From NCBI GenBank assembly GCA_042569785.1, contig JBHPGW010000060.1, positions 1 to 15,019 on the forward strand: a DNA stretch of 15,019 nucleotides, read 5' to 3'. The notes under the pieces are model-generated. The model was not told the DNA's origin. It did no database searches and saw only the letters and a program-made list of their open reading frames with translations. The stretch's first letter is position 1, and the number at the start of each line of letters is the position of its first letter. Both the position numbers and the translations under genes were made by a program. This stretch comes from JBHPGW01 sp042569785 (GTDB lineage: Bacteria; Planctomycetota; Phycisphaerae; Sedimentisphaerales; Anaerobacaceae). Below are positions 1 through 7,528 of this stretch, piece after piece.

Positions 1-3
1 TTC

Positions 4-25
4 AAAAATAGGTTAACATACCTAT
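4..25 (-). terminator. weak Rho-independent terminator after rloC-like gene
   Basis: A perfect 6-bp inverted repeat (ATAGGT at 8-13, ACCTAT at 20-25, 6-nt loop) lies 15 nt beyond the stop codon of the minus-strand gene. Read on the minus strand, the stem is followed by a short T run (4-7 on the plus strand). The stem is AT-rich and short, so termination may be inefficient. Confidence 0.4.
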
Positions 26-40
26 GACCATTTACACAGT

Positions 41-2293
41 TTATTTCACACCCTCGTTCTCATCAGAATCTTCAACCATCTCTAACATTATTTTTATCGC
101 TTTTAGTGTTTCGGTTTTGTCTTTGTGTTCAATTGCACTTGTTGGATCAAAACCATGCGAAAGTACTTGTATTAACTTATAGACTTGGCCTTTTTGAATT
201 GCATTAAATTTTTCAGAATCAATCTCTAATGCTTCAAATTTACTTTTCAAATCGCCTGTTGTTGGAATCTTGAAGTTAGTGAAAATTTCTAAAAATCTTC
301 TGGCAATATTACTAATAGTATAAAAATCTTTATACGCTAAGGCATTATTATCTTTGAATTTGTATAACTGATCAAACAAAAAATGGTACTCTGATTTGAA
401 TTCCTTTAGAGTTTTTTCTAGCGGTTTTATATGTGCCTTTCTTATATCAGCCTCTGTTTCTGTGAAATTTTTCAGCATATAGAACTCGCATGGTAAATCT
501 TTTTGGTCACCATCTTCTCTTCTTTTGTTAGAACCAATCACTTTACCATTCTTCCGAAGAAACCAATCTTTAATCAAATTAAAAAACTCAAAGTTGTGCG
601 TAGAAATGAATAGTTGTTTGCAGCCGGCAAGTTTGCTGTTGATAAATGAATAAGTATGGTAAAGATGATTGCAGTCTAAGCTTGAAACAGGGTCATCAAC
701 AAAAATTATCGTATCACTTAGAGTAGTACCCCTATCTTCTAATGTGGTCATGAAGTACGAAAATGCTATGGCAGTTTTTTCTCCTTCACTAAGATTATCT
801 GCCCTGCGACCGAAACGTTCAAGTTTGAAATATTTCTCATCTTCTGCTACTTTCATTTTGATTTCATCATTTCCAAAATAACAGTGAAGATAGTCACTGA
901 TTTTATCTGAACCCTTCACAGCTTCAGATAACTTCTGCCTAATTTCACTGATTTTGCTTTGAATACTAGATTGCTCTCTAGCTATTTCCCTAATCTCAGT
1001 TTCTGTTTTACCAATTTCTTCAAGGATACTAGTGTACCGTGTTCTAATAGCAAAATCTGCTGCCTCATGTTTTATGAGTTTATTTTTTGCGGTATCTCTC
1101 TCTGCTTCAAACTTATCTGTTTTGCTGTTGTGTTTCCGAATAAGGGCATTGATTGCCTCTATATCGGCATGCAATTTCTCTGTATTGTCTAATGGTTTTT
1201 CAAACTTAACAGCCTCAAATGGCTTAAGTTTTTTATTTTCTAGATTTTTTATCAAACCATCAATGAACTGGTTTAATACTTCGACAGTGGCTTTTATCTT
1301 TTCTTTTAATAGTTTATAATTACTTTGCAACTCTTCGTAAAACCTTGCTTTATCATGAAGTTTCAAGCTTACTTTATTATCTTCAAGAATGCTAATAAGC
1401 TGATTGATTTCAACCAGCAAGTTATCATACTCATCAGAAAAATGCGCATTCAATTTATCCAATAAGTCACTTCGTAATTTGCCGTTGCAAAACTCACATT
1501 CTGTTTTGTCCTTGTGCAGTTCCAACCCATCTTTAACCCACTTTTGCAAAGCGGGATTTTCTTTTAATCGCTCTATAATACTGCCAGTTGCGGTTATTTT
1601 TAAAAGTGTGTCTGTTTGTTTACAAAAGGCGGCCATATCCGGTGTCGAAAAACTGTGTTCAAGGATTTTTTCTTCCTGATTACAGATATATTTTATATGG
1701 CAGAGTGAGTATTCTTCATTAGGCAATTGATGATCAGTTGGATTGGAAGCGACTGCTCTGATAAAATGCTTGAAGTTTGGTTTTTCAAAGCCGGGAATAT
1801 TAAGTTGATTTTTGATTCTACGAGCAGACGCTCTAAGGTCTATTTCGATTTTATCACTTTCGTTTAGAACAAAACGTTGTAATTCTTGCCTTTTAGCTTC
1901 CTTATCTTTCAACTCTGCTATTAGGCTTTCAAGCTGCTTTTCAAGTTTAATGTTTTCTTTCCCCACAAGCAGTACTGGTTCAATTTTTTCTTCCCATTTT
2001 AAATTTTCTCTTATAAAATCGGAGTTGAACACTCGAACATCAAATGAGTCATTTAATTGTGTTTGGTCGTATCTGCTTCCATCTTTAAGCTCAAAATCAA
2101 ATGCGGCATTCTCATAACCAGTTCCCTTAGGCAATACTCCAAATTCGAAACAACTGAAAGTGCGAGAGAGAGTGGTTTTACCAGAATAATTCCAGCCGTA
2201 AATAAGGTTGAATTTTTTAAATTCCTCAAGACCCTGCCATGAAAAATCATAAAATACACCAAAGTTTTTTAGTTTATTGATCTTTTTAATCAT
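41..2293 (-). CDS. rloC: RloC-like anticodon nuclease (AAA_13/COG4694 ATPase with zinc hook)
   Basis: Predicted ABC-type ATPase fused to a tRNA anticodon nuclease. RloC proteins excise the wobble nucleotide of tRNA after DNA damage or phage attack. Numbering from the Met at 2293 (750 aa): Walker A G33-x4-GKT40; long coiled coils at about 110-465 interrupted by a zinc-hook CEFC (C266, C269); ABC signature LSEGE 501-505; Walker B ending in DD (533-534); H-loop STH (H566); C-terminal nuclease region with R665-x3-E669 and H713 in LSHG. This matches the Arg-Glu-His triad known for PrrC/RloC. The reading frame continues upstream to an ATG at 2386. I prefer 2293 because relatives begin just before the KNFG...NLIYGxNxSGKTT segment and a purine-rich GGAAAGAGAG precedes this ATG. 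The gene is clearly more AT-rich than its neighbours and stands alone in the window, with no hsd restriction genes visible, which suggests transfer. Family assignment is strong; nuclease activity is inferred from motifs. Confidence 0.85.
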   Translation of the reverse strand: MIKKINKLKNFGVFYDFSWQGLEEFKKFNLIYGWNYSGKTTLSRTFSCFEFGVLPKGTGYENAAFDFELKDGSRYDQTQLNDSFDVRVFNSDFIRENLKWEEKIEPVLLVGKENIKLEKQLESLIAELKDKEAKRQELQRFVLNESDKIEIDLRASARRIKNQLNIPGFEKPNFKHFIRAVASNPTDHQLPNEEYSLCHIKYICNQEEKILEHSFSTPDMAAFCKQTDTLLKITATGSIIERLKENPALQKWVKDGLELHKDKTECEFCNGKLRSDLLDKLNAHFSDEYDNLLVEINQLISILEDNKVSLKLHDKARFYEELQSNYKLLKEKIKATVEVLNQFIDGLIKNLENKKLKPFEAVKFEKPLDNTEKLHADIEAINALIRKHNSKTDKFEAERDTAKNKLIKHEAADFAIRTRYTSILEEIGKTETEIREIAREQSSIQSKISEIRQKLSEAVKGSDKISDYLHCYFGNDEIKMKVAEDEKYFKLERFGRRADNLSEGEKTAIAFSYFMTTLEDRGTTLSDTIIFVDDPVSSLDCNHLYHTYSFINSKLAGCKQLFISTHNFEFFNLIKDWFLRKNGKVIGSNKRREDGDQKDLPCEFYMLKNFTETEADIRKAHIKPLEKTLKEFKSEYHFLFDQLYKFKDNNALAYKDFYTISNIARRFLEIFTNFKIPTTGDLKSKFEALEIDSEKFNAIQKGQVYKLIQVLSHGFDPTSAIEHKDKTETLKAIKIMLEMVEDSDENEGVK

Positions 2294-2428
2294 TTGACTC
2301 TCTTTCCAGCAAAAACCTGTAAAGTCAACTATTGTGTTTTCGCTACTTTCACTCTCCTGCCTCCTGATTTTATCTTTCTTTATCATCTTTGCAAACTAAT
2401 TTATTTTATCCTTTAAATAGTAAACTTG

Positions 2429-2446
2429 TACCCGCGAAGGCGGGTA
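2429..2446. repeat. small GC-rich hairpin
   Basis: Perfect 7-bp inverted repeat TACCCGC / GCGGGTA with a GAAG loop, just upstream of the rloC-like gene. There is no T tract on either side, so it is not a typical terminator. It looks like a short REP-type palindrome. Confidence 0.55.
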
Positions 2447-2483
2447 TCGACAATCGTAAATAACAAATCCCAAAAGTTTTTTT

Positions 2484-2577
2484 CCTCTGCGTTCCCTGCG
2501 TACTCCGCGGTAAAAAAATCCGTGTAAATCTGCGTTAATCCGTGTCAAAAAAATCTGTATAATCTGCGGTTCGAAAA
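2484..2577. repeat. 35-nt modular degenerate repeat
   Basis: Two 35-nt modules (2484-2518 and 2519-2553), each ending in a run of seven A, are followed by a shorter third (2554-2577). All are built from variants of the word TCTGCGTTAATCCGTG / ACTCCGCGGT. No reading frame or RNA gene is apparent. Words of this kind recur between genes in many environmental bacterial genomes (from memory), so it is probably a dispersed intergenic repeat. Confidence 0.6.
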
Positions 2578-2729
2578 TTCAATCATCTGCGCAGGTATGC
2601 GCGCAAAAATGCTAAAAACCGCCCTTTTCTCGCACTTTTCTGCAAAAAACAGTGCCTTTTTTGCGCATTTTTGTAAATTTTTGCGCGCTTTTGCGCTTTT
2701 TTGCACTTTTACCTGCGCAAATGATTGAA
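2578..2729. repeat. 152-bp inverted-repeat element with GCGCAAAA words
   Basis: The ends form a 20-bp terminal inverted repeat with one mismatch (2578-2597 against 2710-2729, core CTGCGCAGGTA / TACCTGCGCA). The interior is almost entirely short TGCGC/GCGCAAAA/TGCAAAAAA words in both orientations, so further internal pairing is possible. There is no open reading frame of note. It could be a MITE-like element, a structured RNA or a protein-binding array. It fills the gap between the rloC-like gene and the etf promoter. Confidence 0.6.
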
Positions 2730-2783
2730 AAAATCTTCATTTTTAAGCTAAAAATGAGTTGTGCTTCTTTTCTATTTTAACGG

Positions 2784-2811
2784 TTGACTTATCTTTCATA
2801 GTGGTTAAAAT
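2784..2811 (+). promoter_or_regulatory. sigma70-type promoter of the etf operon
   Basis: TTGACT at 2784-2789 and TAAAAT at 2806-2811 with a 16-nt spacer, each close to the vegetative consensus. The start of transcription would fall near 2818, leaving a leader of about 70 nt before the etfB start codon. Confidence 0.55.
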
Positions 2812-2887
2812 ATGGCGTTCTGGTTGTATATGAGCATGTGTAACCCTCAAGTTTTTGGTGGAGTCACGCAATAAAAGGAGATTACAA

Positions 2888-3799
2888 GTGGCGTACAATT
2901 GTGTAGTATTAGTTAAGCAAGTCCCTGATACCAAAAGGATTACAGTTCAGGCAATGAACGATGACGGCACCGTCAATCGCGGCGCTCTGCCGGCAATCTT
3001 TAATCCGGAAGACCTCAACGCTCTCGAACTGGCTCTGCAGATCAAGGACGAGCATGGCGGAAAAATTACCGTTGTCACTATGGGCCTGCCCGCAGCGGCT
3101 GAGGTTCTCCGCGAAGCACTCTACCGCGGAGCTGACGAGGCGATCCTTATTACCGATCGCAGATGTGCCGCAAGTGATACGTTGGCAACGAGTTATATTC
3201 TCAGCAGTGCTGTTAAGAAACTCGATTACGATATTGTTCTTTGCGGCAGGCAGGCGATCGACGGCGATACCGCCCAGGTCGGCCCGCAATTAGCTGAAAA
3301 GCTCGGCTTAACGCAAGTCACTTATGTCGAAGAGCTTGTCGAGCTAAACAGCGATAGTATAACAGTTCGCCGCAATATGGGTAACGGCTGGCAGCTGGTT
3401 AAGGCTAATAAGCCGGTCCTGCTGACCATTGTCGGCGAAGCGAATGACCCGAGAGTCGCGGCGGCTAAGAAAATGATGAAATTCAAAAATGCTCAATCAC
3501 CCCTGGAAGCAGTCGAGCAGGTCAAAGCTGACAATCCAGAGATCAGCGATGACGAAGTTAAAGAGCTGGCTGAGCATAAGTGTAAGGCGTTGGACGATAA
3601 GGGTTTGCTGATAAAACAGTGGGATTTGGATTTTCTCGAAGCTGACCTGACATGGTGCGGCAGGAGTGGGTCGCCTACGAAAGTGCATCGAATTCAAAGC
3701 GTTGTGCTGGCGGCTAAAGAGACAAAGGACGTCGAGCCGACCGAGACAGGTATCGCGGATATGATACACGAACTGATCGAAGAGAAGACTATTGCGTGA
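2888..3799 (+). CDS. etfB: electron transfer flavoprotein subunit beta
   Basis: Beta subunit of a cytoplasmic electron transfer flavoprotein, 303 aa. It starts at a GTG at 2888 preceded by AAGGAG at 2875-2880 with a 7-nt spacer; reading on upstream to a TTG at 2855 would put the start before this ribosome-binding site. Visible motifs are VVLVKQVPDT (6-15), NPEDLNALELAL (39-50), GADEAILITDRR..ASDTLATS (81-102) and CGRQAIDGDTAQVGPQLAEKLGL (119-141). The last two match the clostridial, electron-bifurcating type of EtfB better than the mitochondrial type. A segment of about 40 residues (roughly 202-240) appears to be extra compared with typical ~260-aa members, just before the GRSGSPT motif. It heads an operon with etfA and an acyl-CoA dehydrogenase. 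Family certain; bifurcating behaviour is inferred. Confidence 0.95.
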   Translation: MAYNCVVLVKQVPDTKRITVQAMNDDGTVNRGALPAIFNPEDLNALELALQIKDEHGGKITVVTMGLPAAAEVLREALYRGADEAILITDRRCAASDTLATSYILSSAVKKLDYDIVLCGRQAIDGDTAQVGPQLAEKLGLTQVTYVEELVELNSDSITVRRNMGNGWQLVKANKPVLLTIVGEANDPRVAAAKKMMKFKNAQSPLEAVEQVKADNPEISDDEVKELAEHKCKALDDKGLLIKQWDLDFLEADLTWCGRSGSPTKVHRIQSVVLAAKETKDVEPTETGIADMIHELIEEKTIA

Positions 3800-3825
3800 A
3801 GCGTATCTTGTGAAGCGTGAAGCGT
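3796..3825. repeat. GTGAAGCGT short repeats between etfB and etfA
   Basis: Three copies of GTGAAGCGT (3796-3804, 3810-3818, 3817-3825). The first overlaps the etfB stop codon and the last two overlap each other by two bases. This is simple-repeat intergenic sequence without obvious function. Confidence 0.6.
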
Positions 3826-3868
3826 TATTTGGTTATGGAGATGTAAAATAATCAGTGAGGATTAGAGC

Positions 3869-4897
3869 ATGATAGATGTAAACAGAGACGGAGAGGTTTG
3901 GGTTTTTGCCGAGCAGCATAACGGTCAGCTTGAAGATACGTCTTTAGAGCTGATGAGTAAGGCTCGTCATCTGGCTGATACGCTGGGTGTGAAATTGGCA
4001 ACGGCAGTGCTGGGCGATAATGTGAAAGAGCTTAGCGGCAAGTTGATAACATACGGTGCTGACAAGGTTTACCTGGTTGAGCATCCACTGCTTGAGCACT
4101 ATCAGGTTAGCAGTTACGCTAAGGTGATCTATGACCTGATCCATAAACATAAGCCGCAAATCGTTCTTTACGGTGCTACTGTTACCGGCAGGGACCTGGC
4201 TCCGCAGGTTGCAAGTGCCGCTAAGGCAGGGCTTACAGCTGACTGTACGGATCTTCAGATCGGTAATCATGAAGTTGTTGCTACTAAGGAAGTGCATGAA
4301 AATCTTCTGTTCCAGATAAGGCCTGCTTTCGGCGGTAATATTATAGCGACTATTATTAATTATGATCGCTGGCCCCAGATGGCTACGGTTCGTGAGGGTG
4401 TGATGCCGATGCCTGAACCCGATGTGAATCGTAAAGGCGAGATAGTCGAAGAGCAGGTTCAGCTTTCGCAGGCTGACCTGGTATTGGAAATCCTGCAGGA
4501 GCATAAGCGGCAAAAGAAGGTGGATCTCAAAGCTGCGAGAGTGATCGTTTCCGGCGGGGCGGGTGTCGGCAGTAAGGAAAATTTCCAGCTTGTCTGGGAT
4601 TTGGCCAATTGTTTGGGAGCGGCTCCCGGTGCGACCCGTGCGGCGGTTGATCTTGGGTTTATCGATCACGACCATCAGGTTGGGCAGACGGGTACTACGG
4701 TTCGGCCGAGCCTTTATGTTGCTGTCGGGATAAGCGGAGCGATTCAGCATCAGGCAGGTATGAACCAGAGCCAGAAAATTATCGCGATCAATAACGACCC
4801 GGATGCGCCGATATTCGGCGTTGCTCATTACAAAATATTAGGCGATCTTAACCAGGTTGTTCCGCAGATGATCAAGACAATAAAAAAACACGTGTAG
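3869..4897 (+). CDS. etfA: electron transfer flavoprotein subunit alpha
   Basis: Alpha subunit of the ETF, 342 aa, binding the FAD that passes electrons to or from the dehydrogenase. The N-terminal ETF domain (8-190) begins EVWVFAEQ. The C-terminal FAD domain holds VSGGAGVGSKENF, GATRAAVDLGFI and the characteristic VGQTGTTVRPSLYVAVGISGAIQHQAGM stretch (271-298), followed by IIAINNDPDAPIF. The ATG at 3869 is preceded by TGAGG at 3856-3860 with an 8-nt spacer. It lies 69 nt after etfB and 41 nt before the dehydrogenase, in one transcription unit. No ferredoxin-type Cys clusters are present, so it is the plain EtfA rather than a fused form. Confidence 0.96.
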   Translation: MIDVNRDGEVWVFAEQHNGQLEDTSLELMSKARHLADTLGVKLATAVLGDNVKELSGKLITYGADKVYLVEHPLLEHYQVSSYAKVIYDLIHKHKPQIVLYGATVTGRDLAPQVASAAKAGLTADCTDLQIGNHEVVATKEVHENLLFQIRPAFGGNIIATIINYDRWPQMATVREGVMPMPEPDVNRKGEIVEEQVQLSQADLVLEILQEHKRQKKVDLKAARVIVSGGAGVGSKENFQLVWDLANCLGAAPGATRAAVDLGFIDHDHQVGQTGTTVRPSLYVAVGISGAIQHQAGMNQSQKIIAINNDPDAPIFGVAHYKILGDLNQVVPQMIKTIKKHV

Positions 4898-4938
4898 CTG
4901 ACGTTGTTTTGGGAAGAAGTGTCAGGAAAGGAAGCTTT

Positions 4939-6732
4939 ATGGCAAACTTTTACACCGATAACGAAGATATTCAATTTTTGTTCAACCATATCGAGCCGGG
5001 CAGGATGGCAGAGATAGTCGAAGAGAACTTTAAGTTCGCGGACGAGTTCGATACGGCACCTGCGAGTGTGGAAGAAGCAGTGCAAAATTATGATATGGTT
5101 CTTGATTCGTTAGGTCAGTTAAGTGGTGATTTTATCGCACCGCGTGCTGAGGATGTTGATCGTGAGGGTAATACGCTTAACGAAGACGGGTCGGTGACTT
5201 ATGCTAAGGGTATCGCCGAAGCTTTGGATAAACTTGCCAAGGCCCAGGTGATGGGGTTTACTTTGCCGCACCGGTTCGGCGGACTGAATTTTCCAGAGAC
5301 GATCTATACGATAGCAACCGAGATGGTTTCTCGGGCCGACGCTTCACTTATGAATATATTCGGATTGCAGGGGATAGCTGGAACGATCAACGCGTTTGCA
5401 TCGGAAGAAATTAAACAGCAATATCTGCATGATTTTGCCGCTGGTAAAATTACCGGTGCGATGGTTCTGACCGAGCCTGACGCGGGGTCCGATTTGCAGG
5501 CGATAAACCTGCGGGCGTTTCAGGATGATGACGGTAACTGGCTCTTGCATGGTGTGAAGCGTTTTATTACTAACGGTTGCGGTGAGGTGCTGCTTGTTCT
5601 TGCTCGCAGTGAGCCGGACAGGGCGGGTGGTTTGGGTCTGAGTCAGTTCGTTTGTGATCGCGGGCCTACAGTGCACATTCGTCGGCTCGAAGATAAACTT
5701 GGGATTCACGGTTCGCCTACGTGCGAGATATTTTTCGACAATACGCCATGTCAACTGATAGGCGAACGTCAGCGTGGTCTTGTGACTTATACAGTGGCGT
5801 TGATGAACGGAGCCAGGATCGGTATCGCGGCTCAATCGATGGGTATAGCAGAGGCGACTTACCGGATCGCTCGTGACTATGCGGCCAGTAGAGAACAGTT
5901 CGGCGTTGCTATCGAGAAGCTGCCAGCGGTTCGTGATCTGATGATCGATATGAAGGTCGCTATCGAAGCGGGGCGGGCGCTTTTGTATGAGACTTCGCAG
6001 GTTGTCGATCTTAATGTCGGTTGTGCCAGGCGTCTTGAGGAGAATCCGCCTGAAGATAAGGATGAGAAAAAGAAACTTAAGAATGAGTCTCGAAAGTATA
6101 AGAGATTTGCGGCGATGCTGACGCCTATGAGTAAGTATCTGTGCTCTGAGATGTGTAACAGCGTTGCTTATGACTCGATCCAGGTACTTGGCGGAAGCGG
6201 GTTTATGCGTGACTATGCGTGTGAACGACATGCGCGCGACGCCAGGATAACTACTATCTATGAAGGAACGAGCCAGCTGCAGGTCGTCGCAGCGGTTCGT
6301 GGTGTGAGCAGTGGTACAGCAGAGAAATTCCTTGGTGAACTGGCAGGGCGTGAATATTCGCCGGAGATGAAGGGGCTGCTTGATAAACTTGCCGAAGGTA
6401 CCGAGCTTATGAAGGCTTCGATCGTCTTTATTAAAGAAAACGGTAACGAATATATGGACCTCTACGGCAGGGCGATCGTCGATATTGCGATGGATTTGAT
6501 AATCGGTTATCTGTTCTGTGGGCAGGGCAGCTCGAAAGTTGATATGGAAGTCGCGGTTGCCGGGGGTAACGGTGATATGATCTCTATGAGAGAGCGTAAG
6601 GCTAAGCTTGCTCGCAGATTTGTTACTAAAAACGCGGTTAAGATCGAGGCTTTGGCTAAGTTGATCCAGTCTGGGGATAAGTCGAGCTTTACCGATTATG
6701 ACGCCTTGATCGGGCCTGTACCGAGCGAGTGA
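4939..6732 (+). CDS. acyl-CoA dehydrogenase, ~600-aa class
   Basis: FAD-dependent acyl-CoA dehydrogenase, 597 aa, oxidising acyl-CoA to 2-enoyl-CoA or the reverse, with the adjacent ETF as electron partner. The order is N-terminal helical domain, a beta domain with TGAMVLTEPDAGSD, then a C-terminal helical domain with SREQFG, IQVLGGSGFMRDY and IYEGTSQLQ. The Glu at 442 in that last motif corresponds to the catalytic base of medium-chain dehydrogenases. About 130 extra C-terminal residues (468-597) and a charged insert around 365-385 place it with the ~600-aa DmdC-like class rather than the ~380-aa Bcd class. The start at 4939 is chosen because AGGAAAGGA (4924-4932) precedes it; an in-frame start at 4909 would place this ribosome-binding site inside the gene. 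Substrate cannot be told from the sequence. Confidence 0.94.
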   Translation: MANFYTDNEDIQFLFNHIEPGRMAEIVEENFKFADEFDTAPASVEEAVQNYDMVLDSLGQLSGDFIAPRAEDVDREGNTLNEDGSVTYAKGIAEALDKLAKAQVMGFTLPHRFGGLNFPETIYTIATEMVSRADASLMNIFGLQGIAGTINAFASEEIKQQYLHDFAAGKITGAMVLTEPDAGSDLQAINLRAFQDDDGNWLLHGVKRFITNGCGEVLLVLARSEPDRAGGLGLSQFVCDRGPTVHIRRLEDKLGIHGSPTCEIFFDNTPCQLIGERQRGLVTYTVALMNGARIGIAAQSMGIAEATYRIARDYAASREQFGVAIEKLPAVRDLMIDMKVAIEAGRALLYETSQVVDLNVGCARRLEENPPEDKDEKKKLKNESRKYKRFAAMLTPMSKYLCSEMCNSVAYDSIQVLGGSGFMRDYACERHARDARITTIYEGTSQLQVVAAVRGVSSGTAEKFLGELAGREYSPEMKGLLDKLAEGTELMKASIVFIKENGNEYMDLYGRAIVDIAMDLIIGYLFCGQGSSKVDMEVAVAGGNGDMISMRERKAKLARRFVTKNAVKIEALAKLIQSGDKSSFTDYDALIGPVPSE

Positions 6733-6733
6733 A

Positions 6734-6759
6734 CTCAAACTGTTATAAGACAGTTTGAG
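6734..6759. repeat. 10-bp perfect hairpin after dehydrogenase stop
   Basis: CTCAAACTGT / ACAGTTTGAG separated by a 6-nt loop, beginning 2 nt after the stop codon. No T run follows it on the plus strand, so it is more likely a 3'-end protecting stem or part of a double terminator than a terminator on its own. Confidence 0.6.
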
Positions 6760-6760
6760 A

Positions 6761-6788
6761 AGTTAAAAATTAAAAGTTAAAAATTAAA
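6761..6788. repeat. 14-nt tandem duplication
   Basis: AGTTAAAAATTAAA occurs twice, perfectly and back to back (6761-6774, 6775-6788), between the two hairpins downstream of the dehydrogenase gene. It is AT-rich simple sequence. Confidence 0.7.
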
Positions 6789-6796
6789 ATTGCGGA

Positions 6797-6823
6797 ATCC
6801 CGATAAATCGGGATGGCTTTTTT
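6797..6823 (+). terminator. Rho-independent terminator of the etf/dehydrogenase operon
   Basis: The inverted repeat ATCCCGAT / ATCGGGAT (6797-6804, 6807-6814), with a tight AA or TAAA loop, is followed by GGC and six T (6818-6823). It separates the etf operon from the HAD gene 25 nt downstream. Confidence 0.7.
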
Positions 6824-6847
6824 AATATGAGTATCGAATAGGTGCTT

Positions 6848-7528
6848 ATGTTTCGAGCGGTAATATTTGATTTCGATGGGGTGATTACCGATTCTGAGGT
6901 TCTTCATTTTCGCAGCTTCAATCAGGTGTTAGGGTTTTATGAGTGCCATATTACCGAAGAGCAGTATTACCGTGATTATCTTGGTCTGACCGATGTCGAT
7001 CTTTTCAAGTTGCTGATCGATGATGGTCTGCTTGAGGTCGATCAGGATGGATTCGAAAAACTGCTCGAACAGAAAAAACTCGCGTTTGAAAAGCTGGCCG
7101 GCAGCGAGGGAAGTATCATCGAAGGTGTTCGCGAGTTTCTTGAGATGCTCAGGGAAAACGATATCGCGATCGGTATATACAGCGGAGCTCTTGTGGGTGA
7201 GATCGAACTGATTTTGGGTGACGCTGGGTTGCGAAGTTACTTCGAGGTGATAGTCGCTGCTGATCATGTGGCAAAAGGTAAGCCCGACTCTGAGGGTTTT
7301 TTGCTGGCGATGGATGAGCTTAACCAAAGGCGTCAGGATGAAATATTAGCAGAGCAGTGTATCGTGATCGAAGATGCTCATTGGGGGCTTGAAGGTGCAA
7401 AGGCTGCGGGAATGCATACTATCGCGGTGACGAATTCTTATCACGCGGACGATCTGGCGATGAGTGAAATGGTGGTCGATAATCTTAGTGAACTGAGTAT
7501 CGACGATCTGCATCAACTGTGCAGTTAA
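6848..7528 (+). CDS. HAD-superfamily phosphatase / beta-phosphoglucomutase-like
   Basis: Cytoplasmic haloacid dehalogenase-type hydrolase, 226 aa, with an alpha-helical cap (subclass I). Motif I is FDFDGVITDSE (nucleophile D8, acid/base D10). A motif-II-like Ser lies in IYSGAL, motif III Lys in KGKPDSEGF, and motif IV acidic pair in VIEDAHWGLEGAKAAGM. This pattern is typical of phosphoglycolate phosphatase/beta-phosphoglucomutase relatives acting on small phosphorylated sugars; the substrate cannot be assigned. The start is uncertain: the ATG at 6848 or the GTG two codons earlier (6842), with only weak ribosome-binding sequence for either. It sits alone behind a terminator and ends directly against the stop codon of the convergent lptC-like gene. 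Confidence 0.88.
   Translation: MFRAVIFDFDGVITDSEVLHFRSFNQVLGFYECHITEEQYYRDYLGLTDVDLFKLLIDDGLLEVDQDGFEKLLEQKKLAFEKLAGSEGSIIEGVREFLEMLRENDIAIGIYSGALVGEIELILGDAGLRSYFEVIVAADHVAKGKPDSEGFLLAMDELNQRRQDEILAEQCIVIEDAHWGLEGAKAAGMHTIAVTNSYHADDLAMSEMVVDNLSELSIDDLHQLCS

Noticed and set aside
2294..2386. 31-residue N-terminal extension of the rloC-like gene (ATG at 2386)
   Set aside because: The extension shows no family resemblance and its ATG has a poor ribosome-binding site. It remains possible, so the frame limit is noted in the gene entry.
2578..2729. CRISPR array or tRNA in the repeat-rich gap
   Set aside because: There are no regularly spaced identical repeats with unique spacers, and no cloverleaf or CCA-type arms. 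The structure is a single inverted-repeat element.
2743..2934. Minus-strand 63-codon frame across the etf promoter and etfB start
   Set aside because: It overlaps a well-supported promoter, ribosome-binding site and etfB coding start, and shows no recognisable motif.
3944..4828. Minus-strand 294-codon frame opposite etfA
   Set aside because: Shadow of etfA; no motifs and no ribosome-binding site, and etfA is certain.
5344..6738. Minus-strand 464-codon frame inside the acyl-CoA dehydrogenase gene
   Set aside because: Long antisense frame produced by codon bias; the plus-strand frame has full dehydrogenase motifs, while this one is rich in Arg, His and Thr with no family pattern.
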